The notes beneath the pieces are model-generated. The model searched no databases and was not told the DNA's origin. It saw only the letters and a list, made by a program, of their open reading frames with translations. The translations under genes were made by a program, and so were the position numbers. Below, one piece after another: positions 46,683-54,707 of a DNA stretch of 64,000 nucleotides; within the stretch, counting starts at the first letter, position 1, and each line of letters begins with the position of its first letter. This DNA comes from Streptomyces sp. FIT100 (GTDB taxonomy: Bacteria; Actinomycetota; Actinomycetes; Streptomycetales; Streptomycetaceae), in NCBI RefSeq assembly GCF_024584805.1, contig NZ_CP075715.1, positions 980,001 through 1,044,000 of the forward strand, in the 5' to 3' direction.

Positions 46683-47452
46683 CTCGCGTACCGCACCCCC
46701 GGCATCCGTATCTCGACCACGCCTCCCCGATACCGTTCGCGCACCGCGGCGGCACGGCGGACGGGCTGGAGAACACGGCCGCCGCCTTCCGCCGCGCCGC
46801 GGCGACCGGCTACCGCTACTTCGAGACCGATGTGCACACCACCGCCGACGGGAAGCTGGTCGCCTTCCACGACCCGACCCTGGACCGTGTGACGGACTCC
46901 CACGGCCGGATCACGGACCTGCCGTGGAGCGAGGTGAGCCGGGCCCGGGTCGCGGGCAAGGAGCCGCTGCCGCTCTTCGAGGACCTCCTCGAGGAGTTCC
47001 CCGAGGCGCGCTGGAACGTCGACATCAAGGCGGAGGGCGCGCTGGCGCCGCTCGTGGACCTGGTGCGGCGGACGGCGGCCTGGGACCGGGTCTGCGTCGG
47101 CTCGTTCTCGGAGAGCCGGGTCTCCCGTGCGCACCGCCTCGCGGGCCCGCGCCTCGCGACCTCGTACGGTGTGCGCGGCGTGCTGGGGCTGCGGCTGCGC
47201 TCCCTGGGCATCCCGGCGGCGGTGCGCGTGGGCGCGGTCTGCGCGCAGGTGCCCGAGTCGCAGAACGGCATCAAGGTCGTGGACCGGCGTTTCGTCCGGG
47301 AGGCCCACGCACGCGGGCTCCAGGTGCACGTGTGGACGGTGAACGACGCGGATCGGATGGCCGCCCTCCTGGACCTCGGAGTGGATGGCATCATGACCGA
47401 TCATCTGGAGACGCTGCGCACGGTGCTGACCGACCGGGGAGTCTGGTTCTGA
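46679..47452 (+). CDS. Glycerophosphodiester phosphodiesterase
   Basis: A 257-residue cytoplasmic GDPD that splits glycerophosphodiesters to glycerol-3-phosphate and an alcohol. Core motifs are FAHRGGTADGLENT (catalytic His and Arg-Gly-Gly), YFETDVHTTADG, VAFHDPTLDRVT and the C-terminal VWTVNDADRM. There is no signal peptide, unlike secreted GDPDs. GTG 46679 overlaps the yczE stop. Substrates probably come from lipid turnover. Confidence 0.92.
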   Translation: MTRVPHPRHPYLDHASPIPFAHRGGTADGLENTAAAFRRAAATGYRYFETDVHTTADGKLVAFHDPTLDRVTDSHGRITDLPWSEVSRARVAGKEPLPLFEDLLEEFPEARWNVDIKAEGALAPLVDLVRRTAAWDRVCVGSFSESRVSRAHRLAGPRLATSYGVRGVLGLRLRSLGIPAAVRVGAVCAQVPESQNGIKVVDRRFVREAHARGLQVHVWTVNDADRMAALLDLGVDGIMTDHLETLRTVLTDRGVWF

Positions 47453-47495
47453 GCCTCGCGCGTCTCCCCATGGGGACGAGCGAGGGGGGCACGGC

Positions 47496-48851
47496 GTGAG
47501 CGCTGAGACCGCGGACCGGGCCACGGCGACGGACGACGCCGGCGATCGCCGGCGTCAGCAACGCGGCTGGTACTTCTACGACTTCGCCGTCTCCGTCTAC
47601 TCGACGAGCGTGCTCACGGTCTTCATCGGCCCCTATCTCACCTCGGTGGCGAAGGCCGCAGCGGACGCGGACGGCTTCGTCCACCCGCTCGGCATCCCGG
47701 TGCGGGCCGGTTCGCTGTTCCCGTACACCGTGTCCGTCTCGGTGGTGGTGGCGGTGCTCCTGATGCCGCTCGCGGGCGCGGTGGCGGACCGTACGGGCCG
47801 GAAGAAGCCTCTTCTCGCGGCCGCGGCGTACGTGGGGGCGGCGGCGACGGCCGGGATGTTCTTCCTTGACGGCCACCGCTATCTGCTCGGCGCGCTCCTG
47901 CTGATCGTGGCGAACGCGGCGCAGTCGGTGTCGATGGTCCTCTACAACGCGTACCTGCCGCAGATCGCGGAGCCAGACGAGCGCGACACCGTCTCCTCAC
48001 GCGGCTGGGCCTTCGGCTACACGTCCGGGGCGCTCGTCCTCGTTCTCGACCTGGTGCTGTACACCGGGCACGAGTCCTTCGGCCTCTCCGAGTCGGACGC
48101 GGTGCGCATCTGCCTCGCCTCGGCCGGAGTCTGGTGGGGCGCGTTCGCGCTCGTGCCGCTGCGGCGGCTGCGCGACCGGCGCGTGCCGCACGCCCACGAG
48201 GGCGCGGTGGGGGCCGGATGGCGGCAGCTGACCGCGACGCTGCGGGACATGCGCCGGCATCCGCTGACGCTGTCGTTCCTGCTGGCGTACCTGGTCTACA
48301 ACGACGGTGTGCAGACGGTGATTTCCCAGGCGTCGGTGTACGGCTCCGAGGAGCTGGGGCTGGACCAGACGACGCTGATCACGGCGGTGCTGCTTGTGCA
48401 GGTGCTGGCGGTGGCGGGCGCGCTGGGGATGGGCCGGCTGGCCGGAAGGTACGGTGCGAAGCGCACGATCCTCGGCTCGCTCGCGGTGTGGACGCTGATC
48501 CTGGCCGCCGGGTACTTCCTGCCGGCGCGGACGCCGGTGTGGTTCTACGCGCTGGCCGGTGCGATCGGGCTGGTGCTCGGTGGCAGCCAGGCGCTGTCGC
48601 GTTCGCTGTTCTCGCATCTGGTGCCGCGGGGCAAGGAGGCCGAGTACTTCTCGGCGTACGAGATGAGCGACCGCGGGCTGAGCTGGCTGGGGCCGTTGGT
48701 GTTCGGTCTGACGTTCCAGCTGACGGGGAGCTACCGGGATGCGATCATCTCGTTGGTGATCTTCTTCGCGCTCGGTTTCGTACTGCTCGCGCGGGTGCCG
48801 GTGCGGCGCGCGGTGGCCGCTGCGGGGAACCCCGTGCCGGAACGGATTTAG
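47496..48851 (+). CDS. MFS permease of the Atg22/UMF1 type
   Basis: A 451-residue 12-span transporter beginning QQRGWYFYDFAVSVYSTSVLT, the hallmark opening of the Atg22-like family (WYFYDFA). Internal motifs are AVADRTGRKKPLL and LAGRYGAKRTIL in the loops after helices 2 and 8. In yeast Atg22 exports amino acids from vacuoles; the bacterial substrate is unknown. GTG 47496 follows GGGGGGC with an SD-like run. The gap to the GDPD gene is 43 bases in the same direction. The sequence between here and rbpA holds the rbpA promoters. Confidence 0.9.
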   Translation: MSAETADRATATDDAGDRRRQQRGWYFYDFAVSVYSTSVLTVFIGPYLTSVAKAAADADGFVHPLGIPVRAGSLFPYTVSVSVVVAVLLMPLAGAVADRTGRKKPLLAAAAYVGAAATAGMFFLDGHRYLLGALLLIVANAAQSVSMVLYNAYLPQIAEPDERDTVSSRGWAFGYTSGALVLVLDLVLYTGHESFGLSESDAVRICLASAGVWWGAFALVPLRRLRDRRVPHAHEGAVGAGWRQLTATLRDMRRHPLTLSFLLAYLVYNDGVQTVISQASVYGSEELGLDQTTLITAVLLVQVLAVAGALGMGRLAGRYGAKRTILGSLAVWTLILAAGYFLPARTPVWFYALAGAIGLVLGGSQALSRSLFSHLVPRGKEAEYFSAYEMSDRGLSWLGPLVFGLTFQLTGSYRDAIISLVIFFALGFVLLARVPVRRAVAAAGNPVPERI

Positions 48852-48953
48852 ACGTTGAAGTGAAAGGCCGGTAGTGTACGCCTTTGGCCTGCCAGGCGGA
48901 CCGTTACTGCGTGCTGAAAACGTCAAAACGTTGGGTGACACTTTCTGCCAGAT

Positions 48954-48982
48954 GTGACAAACCGGGCGCTGGTGGGTACAAC
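48954..48982 (+). promoter_or_regulatory. Housekeeping-type rbpA promoter candidate
   Basis: GTGACA (48954-48959), a 17-base spacer and TACAAC (48977-48982) form a SigHrdB-like promoter about 136 bases upstream of rbpA. Confidence 0.45.
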
Positions 48983-49031
48983 AAGGGGCGGCACGACGGG
49001 CGCGACGCATGACCTGAGAGGGAATGCGACG

Positions 49032-49057
49032 GGAATCTTTACCGCCGACCGGACGTT
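49032..49057 (+). promoter_or_regulatory. SigR-type promoter of rbpA
   Basis: GGAAT (49032-49036), exactly 18 bases, then GTT (49055-49057). This is the SigR/SigH consensus GGAAT-N18-GTT used in disulfide stress. It lies 62-87 bases before the rbpA ATG. rbpA is a known SigR target in S. coelicolor, so function is well supported. Confidence 0.85.
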
Positions 49058-49118
49058 GACCGGATGACGACGACAGCGACACCTGTCCTGTGGGCGACAA
49101 GCCCGGGAGGCACGATTC

Positions 49119-49493
49119 ATGAGTGAGCGAGCTCTTCGCGGCACGCGCCTCGTGGTGACCAGCTACGAGACCGACCGCGGCATCGATCTGGCCCCGCGCC
49201 AGGCGGTGGAGTACGCATGCCAGAACGGACATCGATTTGAGATGCCGTTCTCGGTCGAGGCGGAGATTCCGCCGGAGTGGGAGTGCAAGGCGTGCGGCGC
49301 CCAGGCACTTCTGGTGGACGGGGACGGCCCCGAGGAGAAGAAGGGCAAGCCCGCGCGTACGCACTGGGACATGCTCATGGAGCGGCGCACCCGCGAGGAG
49401 CTCGAGGAGGTGCTGGCCGAGAGGCTGGCCGTCCTGCGCTCCGGAGCCATGAACATCGCGGTGCACCCGCGCGACAGCCGGAAGTCCGCGTAA
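49119..49493 (+). CDS. rbpA: RNA polymerase-binding protein RbpA
   Basis: RbpA is an essential-type actinobacterial transcription factor that binds the principal sigma factor and RNA polymerase and stabilises the open complex. The 124-residue sequence fits the S. coelicolor protein as I recall it: MSERALRGTRLVVTSYETD at the N-terminus and NIAVHPRDSRKSA at the end. A zinc site is visible at Cys34, His38, Cys56 and Cys59, and a sigma-interacting helix begins around THWDMLMERRTREEL. ATG 49119 follows GGGAGG. A SigR-type and a housekeeping-type promoter precede it and a strong terminator follows. Confidence 0.97.
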   Translation: MSERALRGTRLVVTSYETDRGIDLAPRQAVEYACQNGHRFEMPFSVEAEIPPEWECKACGAQALLVDGDGPEEKKGKPARTHWDMLMERRTREELEEVLAERLAVLRSGAMNIAVHPRDSRKSA

Positions 49494-49514
49494 CGACACC
49501 CACGAACGACATAT

Positions 49515-49561
49515 GAGCCGCGGGCTGCCGCACACGTCATGTGTGCCGCAGCCCGCGGCTC
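49515..49561 (+). terminator. rbpA terminator
   Basis: A perfect 14-bp outer stem, GAGCCGCGGGCTGC with GCAGCCCGCGGCTC, continues after one mismatch into an inner 6-bp stem with a GTCAT loop, 21 bases after the rbpA stop. Confidence 0.9.
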
Positions 49562-49631
49562 TTCGCGTTCCTGGACCGGCTCGCGCCTGCTCAGGGCCCG
49601 GCCCGCGACGACTCAGCGCGCGGCACTCGGC

Positions 49632-49706
49632 GCAGTGATCCCCTGTGCAGTGACTCTCGGTGCAGTGACTCTCGGTGCAGTGACATTCGGTGCAGTGACA
49701 TTCGTC
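49632..49706. repeat. Five 15-bp tandem repeats
   Basis: GCAGTGACTCTCGGT and close variants occur five times head to tail (49632, 49647, 49662, 49677, 49692). Copies 2 and 3 are identical and copies 4 and 5 share ATTC. The array abuts the fxsA stop at 49705. A 15-base unit does not shift a frame, but no supported protein uses it. Confidence 0.9.
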
Positions 49707-50280
49707 ACGGGGTCAGCGGAGGCCGCGACTCCTCGCCGGCTCGCCGCTGCGGCGGCGGCACGTCCTCGCGGATGACCTCACCCTGCACGACCTTTCCGTC
49801 GGGACGGTGAATGCGGGCCTGCCGGAAGGCGTCGCCAAGGGAACCGGGAGCGGCCTTGCGCACCCTGCGCTCGATCGACCTCTCCGCGAACCGGCCGAGG
49901 GCCGCGCGGACCGGCGGGACGAGCAGCAGCAGACCGGCGGCGTCGGAGATCAGGCCCGGCAGCATCAGGAGCAGCCCGCCGAGCATCAGCAGGCCGTTGC
50001 CGCCAGGGCGGTCGCCTTCGGCAGGCGCGAGGCCCGACTGCTGCCGCTGGAGGGTCTCGGTGAGACTGCGGAAGGCACGCCGTCCGGCGCGCTTGATCAC
50101 GACCGCGCCGAGCACGGCGCCACCCAGCAGCAGAGCGAGGACGGTGAGCCCGCCGGCCGCTCCGGCCACGACGGTCAGCAGCCAGATCTCCAGCACCAGC
50201 CAGGCGGCCGTGGCGAGGGGGATGAGGGTGCGAGCGCGTGAGCGCCCGCGGGCGGTCGGGGTCGGTACACCGGTCGTCAT
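49705..50280 (-). CDS. fxsA: FxsA-family membrane protein
   Basis: A 191-residue protein with four hydrophobic segments in the FxsA domain (AWLVLEIWLLTVVAGAAGG, LTVLALLLGGAVLGAVVI and a pair around LLMLGGLLLMLPGLISDAAG). The GLISDAAG motif is a family mark. In E. coli FxsA eases phage F exclusion of T7; its normal role is unclear. The C-terminal 60 residues are polar. ATG 50280 follows GGGAG. It lies 46 bases downstream of ppm and is probably co-transcribed with it. Confidence 0.88.
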   Translation of the reverse strand: MTTGVPTPTARGRSRARTLIPLATAAWLVLEIWLLTVVAGAAGGLTVLALLLGGAVLGAVVIKRAGRRAFRSLTETLQRQQSGLAPAEGDRPGGNGLLMLGGLLLMLPGLISDAAGLLLLVPPVRAALGRFAERSIERRVRKAAPGSLGDAFRQARIHRPDGKVVQGEVIREDVPPPQRRAGEESRPPLTP

Positions 50281-50326
50281 GCTCCCAGTGTGCCTGGGCG
50301 CCCGCAGATGTGGCGTAAAGGCGGGA

Positions 50327-51097
50327 TCAGCGCGACGGCCTGCGGCCCAGGACCCGGCCGGCCCTGGCGCTCACGCCCCACGCGGTGACCCGCCACAGCG
50401 CCTCCACGACGATGTCGCGGCTCATCTTGGAGTCGCCGAGCTCCCGCTCGACGAAGGTGATGGGGACCTCGACGACGTGGAAGCCCGCCTCGACGGCCCG
50501 GCGGGCGAGGTCGACCTGGAAGCAGTAGCCCTGTGAGGCGACGTCGTCGAGGCCGAGCCCTTCGAGGGTCTCCTTGCGGAAGGCCCTGAAGCCGCCGGTG
50601 ACATCCCGGATGGGGATGCCGAGCAGCAGGCGGGAGTAGGTGCTTCCGCCGCGGGAGAGGAACTCACGGGACCTGGGCCAGTTGACGACCCGGCCCCCCG
50701 GCACCCAGCGGGAGCCGAGGACGAGGTCGGCGCCCTTGAGCGCGGTGAGCAGCCGGGGCAGTTCCTCGGGCTGGTGGGAGCCGTCGGCGTCCATCTCGAC
50801 GAGTACGCCGTAGCCGTGCTCGGTGCCCCAGCGGAAGCCGGCCAGATACGCCGCGCCGAGCCCTTCCTTGCCCTTGCGGTGCAGGACGTGGACCTGGGGG
50901 TCCTCCACGGAGAGTTCGTCGGCGATCTTTCCGGTGCCGTCGGGGCTGTTGTCATCGGCGACCAGGATGTCCGCGTCCGGCACGGCGGCGCGCACACGCG
51001 AGACGATCGGCCCGATGTTCTCCGCCTCGTTGTAGGTCGGGATGATCACCAAGGCTCTGCCGAGCGGGCCGTACCGCCTCTGACCACCGTCGTTCAC
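50327..51097 (-). CDS. ppm1: Polyprenol-phosphate mannosyltransferase (Ppm/Dpm1-like)
   Basis: A GT2 enzyme that makes polyprenyl-phosphate-mannose from GDP-mannose at the inner membrane face, supplying protein O-mannosylation. The 256-residue product has VIIPTYNEAENI at the start, the divalent-metal motif DADGSHQPEEL, the acceptor-side SRWVPGG and the GGFRAFR block. There is no C-terminal transmembrane domain, unlike the mycobacterial fusion protein, so a separate Lnt/anchor partner would be needed. GTG 51097 follows AAAGGGG; the longer frame upstream is not protein-like. Confidence 0.92.
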   Translation of the reverse strand: MNDGGQRRYGPLGRALVIIPTYNEAENIGPIVSRVRAAVPDADILVADDNSPDGTGKIADELSVEDPQVHVLHRKGKEGLGAAYLAGFRWGTEHGYGVLVEMDADGSHQPEELPRLLTALKGADLVLGSRWVPGGRVVNWPRSREFLSRGGSTYSRLLLGIPIRDVTGGFRAFRKETLEGLGLDDVASQGYCFQVDLARRAVEAGFHVVEVPITFVERELGDSKMSRDIVVEALWRVTAWGVSARAGRVLGRRPSR

Positions 51098-51597
51098 TGC
51101 TGCCCCTTTAACGTCCGTACGCAGAGACCCACCATAGCGACCGCTGATGACGCAGCGACGGCGGCACGGACACGAGGTGCGTGGGAGGGCGGATACGGCC
51201 GGGGCCCGGCGTCCTTCGGGCCGGCCTGGGACCCGCTGGCTGCGGGTCGACCGAGAGCCGTTGTCTACTGAACGCCGGGCCCCACCCGGGTCGCACCCTG
51301 CCGCCCGGCCGAAACCCTCCCTCGCCCCCGAGGCGCGGGCGCTGAACCTGGCTCCCAGTGGTGGTGCGCCGGTGCGGCGCACCACCCCATGACCCAGCGG
51401 CGTTCGACGACTGCGTGGAAGCTCGACCGGTCGGACGTCCTGTGGTGGACTCGGCCGAACCTACCGGCCCTCCGCCGCACTCTGTCAACACTCCTGTGAA
51501 CTGCGGCGATTGGGCGAATCGGCTGGTCAGCGACGAAGATCCGCAGGTAGTGAGCGAACCTTCGGCGAGTCGCTCGACGGTACGAAATGTCCCGATG
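51098..51597. other. 500-base spacer, nothing recognised
   Basis: Between ppm and the amidohydrolase stop I find no supported gene or RNA. Open frames on both strands are Arg/Pro/Ser-rich shadows. The end near ppm probably contains its promoter. Confidence 0.5.
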
Positions 51598-53220
51598 TCA
51601 CTCGTTAGGCCGTACGTAGACCGTTTGTCCGAAGACAACGGTCCGCAGGCACTCCGGGAGCGCATTTCCGGGGGTCAGATCAGGCAGTCCCGGGGTGCCC
51701 GAGCGCGGGTCCGTCGACCAGCGGGCGACCCGGTCGTCGGGGGCCTGGACGACGAGTTCACCGGTGCGCCAGACCGCGTAGTCGGCGGGGGCACCGGGCA
51801 CGAGAACGCCCGCGTCGTCCCTGCCCACGGCCCGCCAGCCGCCCCGGGTGTGGGCGGTGAAGGCGGCGCGCACCGAGATCCGGTGCTCGGGTGTGCGGTG
51901 GAAGGCGGCGGCGCGGACCGTGCCCCAGGGGTCGAGCGGGGTGACCGGACTGTCCGATCCGAAGGCCAGCGGGACCCCGGCGCGCAGGAGTGCGGCGTAC
52001 GGATTGAGAGTGCGGGCACGTTCGATTCCGAGGCGCTGGGCGTACATACCGGTGTCGCCACCCCAGGCCGCGTCGAACGCGGGCTGCACGGAGGCGGTGA
52101 GGCCGAGCTCGGCAAAGGCGGCGACGGTCTCCGGAGTGAGCATCTCGGCGTGCTCCACACGGTGCCGGGCAGCGCGCACCCGGGCGAGACCGAGGGCGGC
52201 CGCGGCGGCTCGTACGCCCTCCACGACGTTGCCGATCGCACGGTCGCCGATCGCGTGGAAACCTGCCTGGATCCCGGCCTCCGTACAGGCCGTGACATGG
52301 GCGGCGACGGCGGCCGCGTCGAGGTGGGCCACGCCGGAGTGCGCCGCGTCGGCGTACGGCTCGTGGAGGCATGCCGTGTGGGAGCCGAGCGAGCCGTCGG
52401 CGAAGAGGTCACCGGCCGCGCCGGCCGCGCCGAGGGCGAGCGCCCGCTCCACGTCCGTGTCGGCCCAGTAGCCGACCACACGGGGCCCCGGCACGTCGCC
52501 GGCGGTCTTCAGGAAGCCGGTGAAGTCGTCCTCGGAGGAGATGTCGGGGCCGGCGCACTCGTGCACGGTGCCGATGCCGAGCGAGGCCGCGCGCCGGAGC
52601 GCGGCGCGCTGGGCCTCGGCCCGCTGCTCGGGCGACACGGCGGCGTACGCCGCGGCGCGTACGGCGTGGTGGGCGTCGCCCGTCAGCGGCTCCGCCTCCT
52701 GGAAGCCCGACCGGTCCCGGACGCCCGGCACCAGATCGAGCAGCGCGGTGGTCACGACGGCCGAGTGGACGTCGACGCGGGTCAGATAGAGCGGGCGGCC
52801 GCCGGTGAGTTCGTCGAGCTCGTCACGCCGAGGGGGGCGCTGCTCGGGCCAGCGGGAGGCGTCCCAGCCGTGCCCGATCAGGATCCGGTCGCCGGGCCGG
52901 TCCGCCGCGTACGCCCGGACGCGCTGCGCCGCCTCGGCGAGCGAGGAGGCACCGGTCAGGTCGAGTCCGGTGAGCGCCAGGCCGGTGGCGGTGGTGTGCA
53001 CGTGCGCGTCCACGAAGGCGGGCGTCACAAGGGCGCCTTCCAGGTCGAGGACCTCGTCGACGCCGGAGGCGAAGGCGTCCGCGGCACCCTCGGAGCCCAC
53101 CCAGGCGATGTGCCCGCGCTCGACGACCATCGCGGTGGCGAACGGGTCGGCGGGGCTGTGTACCTCACCGCCGCGCAGCAGCACGGTGCGGTGTTCGGCC
53201 TGGGTCGCGCTCTCACTCAT
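51598..53220 (-). CDS. YtcJ-type amidohydrolase
   Basis: A 540-residue metal-dependent hydrolase of the amidohydrolase superfamily (YtcJ-like, sometimes annotated amidase or exoenzyme regulatory protein). The metal-binding HxH is in VDAHVHTTATG. Further conserved residues are in GFHAIGDRAIGNVVEGV and RVEHAEMLTPETV, and the late Asp lies in FGSDSPVTPLDPWG. It is predicted cytoplasmic, and its substrate is unknown. Only 9 bases separate it from the Lrp gene upstream, so the regulator probably controls it. Confidence 0.88.
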   Translation of the reverse strand: MSESATQAEHRTVLLRGGEVHSPADPFATAMVVERGHIAWVGSEGAADAFASGVDEVLDLEGALVTPAFVDAHVHTTATGLALTGLDLTGASSLAEAAQRVRAYAADRPGDRILIGHGWDASRWPEQRPPRRDELDELTGGRPLYLTRVDVHSAVVTTALLDLVPGVRDRSGFQEAEPLTGDAHHAVRAAAYAAVSPEQRAEAQRAALRRAASLGIGTVHECAGPDISSEDDFTGFLKTAGDVPGPRVVGYWADTDVERALALGAAGAAGDLFADGSLGSHTACLHEPYADAAHSGVAHLDAAAVAAHVTACTEAGIQAGFHAIGDRAIGNVVEGVRAAAAALGLARVRAARHRVEHAEMLTPETVAAFAELGLTASVQPAFDAAWGGDTGMYAQRLGIERARTLNPYAALLRAGVPLAFGSDSPVTPLDPWGTVRAAAFHRTPEHRISVRAAFTAHTRGGWRAVGRDDAGVLVPGAPADYAVWRTGELVVQAPDDRVARWSTDPRSGTPGLPDLTPGNALPECLRTVVFGQTVYVRPNE

Positions 53221-53229
53221 GGGGACAGC

Positions 53230-53670
53230 CTAGATTCGCGGGGGCCGTGCCTCGTACGGGGTCGAGAGGACGACGGTCGTCCGGGTGGACACACCGGCCA
53301 GCGAGCGGATCTGGCTGAGGAGTTCCTCCAGCGCCAGCGGCGTGCCGACGCGCACCTTGAGGATGTAGTTCTCGTCGCCGGCGACGCTGTGGCACGCCTC
53401 GATCTCGGGCACCCCGGCGAGCCGCTCGGCGATGTCGTCGGGGGCGCTGGGGTCGAAGGGTTTCACCGAGATGAACGCCGTGAGCGGCAGTCCGACCTCT
53501 TCGGGGTCGACGACGGCGGCGTACCCGCGGATGACGCCGCGCTGCTCGAGCCTGCGGACGCGCTGATGCACAGCCGAGGTGGACAGGCCCGTGGCCTTGC
53601 CCAGGTCGGTGTAGCTCATGCGCCCGTCCTTGACGAGCAACTCGACGATCTGACGATCCAGCTCCTCCAT
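53230..53670 (-). CDS. Lrp/AsnC-family regulator
   Basis: A 146-residue protein with an N-terminal helix-turn-helix (MSYTDLGKATGLSTSAVHQRVRRL) and a C-terminal RAM ligand domain (AGVPEIEACHSVAGDENYILKV). The family forms octamers that respond to amino acids. ATG 53670 gives MEELDRQIVEL, the usual start. It precedes the amidohydrolase by 9 bases and is divergent from the 134-residue hypothetical gene. The ligand is unknown. Confidence 0.92.
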   Translation of the reverse strand: MEELDRQIVELLVKDGRMSYTDLGKATGLSTSAVHQRVRRLEQRGVIRGYAAVVDPEEVGLPLTAFISVKPFDPSAPDDIAERLAGVPEIEACHSVAGDENYILKVRVGTPLALEELLSQIRSLAGVSTRTTVVLSTPYEARPPRI

Positions 53671-53929
53671 GCGGATCAACCTATTGCCCCGGGTCGCCTC
53701 CGGCACAGTCGGCTGCGTCCTCGACGACTCCGCAAGGGGCGCCGGAAGGGCACTGGAAGGGGCGCGGAACATGCCGGGGCGGGCATCTGCGACGGGCATG
53801 TGACGAAGACCACAGGCTTGGACCCGTGTCCGTCGAGACCGCACGGTTACCTGCGGAGCGCGGCGGGAAGTGCTTGGTGTGGTCGAGGCCGCACGTGCCT
53901 GGTCGGCCCACCCGAGGGGGAGATTCTCC

Positions 53930-54334
53930 ATGCAGAGTGTGAAGCGCGCCGGACGTACCGATCCGGAGCCTGTTGAAGCCGTCGTGTCCCACGAGGACGA
54001 CGCGCTCGATGCCTACGACACGTTCGAGATGTACCGGGTGATCTGCCCGGACTGCGCGCAGCCGATCGCGCTGCTCGCCGACGAGGACGCACTGCCGGAG
54101 CACGCACTGTGCCCGACGCCGTGGAACCCGTTCGTGCTGTCGGTGTGCGCCGGGACCGGTCGGCCGGCGGCCGACGCCCGCCCCGCCGACGAGTCGCTGG
54201 AGGTACAGGAGCAGGACACCGCCCTGCTGTTGACGCTCCCTCAGGGGCTCGACTGGCGGACGCAGCCCTTCTCGCACGTCGGCGGACCGGGTTCGCGCCC
54301 GATCAAGGTGCCGCCGATGCGACGGGCCGCCTGA
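53930..54334 (+). CDS. Conserved hypothetical protein with a CPDC motif
   Basis: The 134-residue acidic protein has ICPDCAQPIALLADEDALPEH, a single CxxC in a zinc-ribbon-like knuckle with a later CPTPW and VCAGTG cysteines, so a metal site is possible. ATG 53930 follows GAGGGGGAGA. It sits between lrp and a further small gene on the same strand. From memory such proteins are widespread in Streptomyces at this place; no function is known to me. Confidence 0.78.
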   Translation: MQSVKRAGRTDPEPVEAVVSHEDDALDAYDTFEMYRVICPDCAQPIALLADEDALPEHALCPTPWNPFVLSVCAGTGRPAADARPADESLEVQEQDTALLLTLPQGLDWRTQPFSHVGGPGSRPIKVPPMRRAA

Positions 54335-54458
54335 CCCCGCCGCGGGTCCACCGCCACGAGCAGACCCGTCGCCCGCTCCGCGCGACGGGTACACCACGAA
54401 CTCGCGCTCGAATCGGCCTGCCGGTGACCCGGGGCGCCCACCGGGCGTTTTGACGGTC

Positions 54459-54707
54459 ATGACCCCGCAGTACCCCACGGGCGGCTCGGGCCGCCGCCGG
54501 CTGACGGCGCCCCGTCAGGACGAATCGGTTCCGCGCGCGGCGGACCCGCCCATCTACCGCGATCTGCTGCGCCACTGGGCGAGCACGGGACGCACCCTGC
54601 CGGGCCGCCGCGACCAGGAATGGAACAGGCTCACGGCGGCACCGGCGTGGACTCAGCGGACCGGCTGGGTCAGCGGGACTCTGGCCCAGCGAGGTGACGG
54701 GCGATGA
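54459..54707 (+). CDS. Small hypothetical protein
   Basis: The 82-residue product from ATG 54459 (a TTG 9 bases upstream is also in frame) has a C-terminal half with a protein-like pattern: PIYRDLLRHWASTGRTLPGRRDQEWNRL, quoted as the key helix and loop. No good ribosome site is visible. Its last 38 bases overlap the convergent acyl-CoA dehydrogenase gene. I keep it because of composition and co-direction with the preceding gene, but it is less certain than its neighbours. Confidence 0.5.
   Translation: MTPQYPTGGSGRRRLTAPRQDESVPRAADPPIYRDLLRHWASTGRTLPGRRDQEWNRLTAAPAWTQRTGWVSGTLAQRGDGR

Noticed and set aside
49539..49775. Small protein with AVTLG pentapeptide repeats
   Set aside because: It is produced by the 15-bp tandem repeat read in frame, starts inside the rbpA terminator and has no ribosome site.
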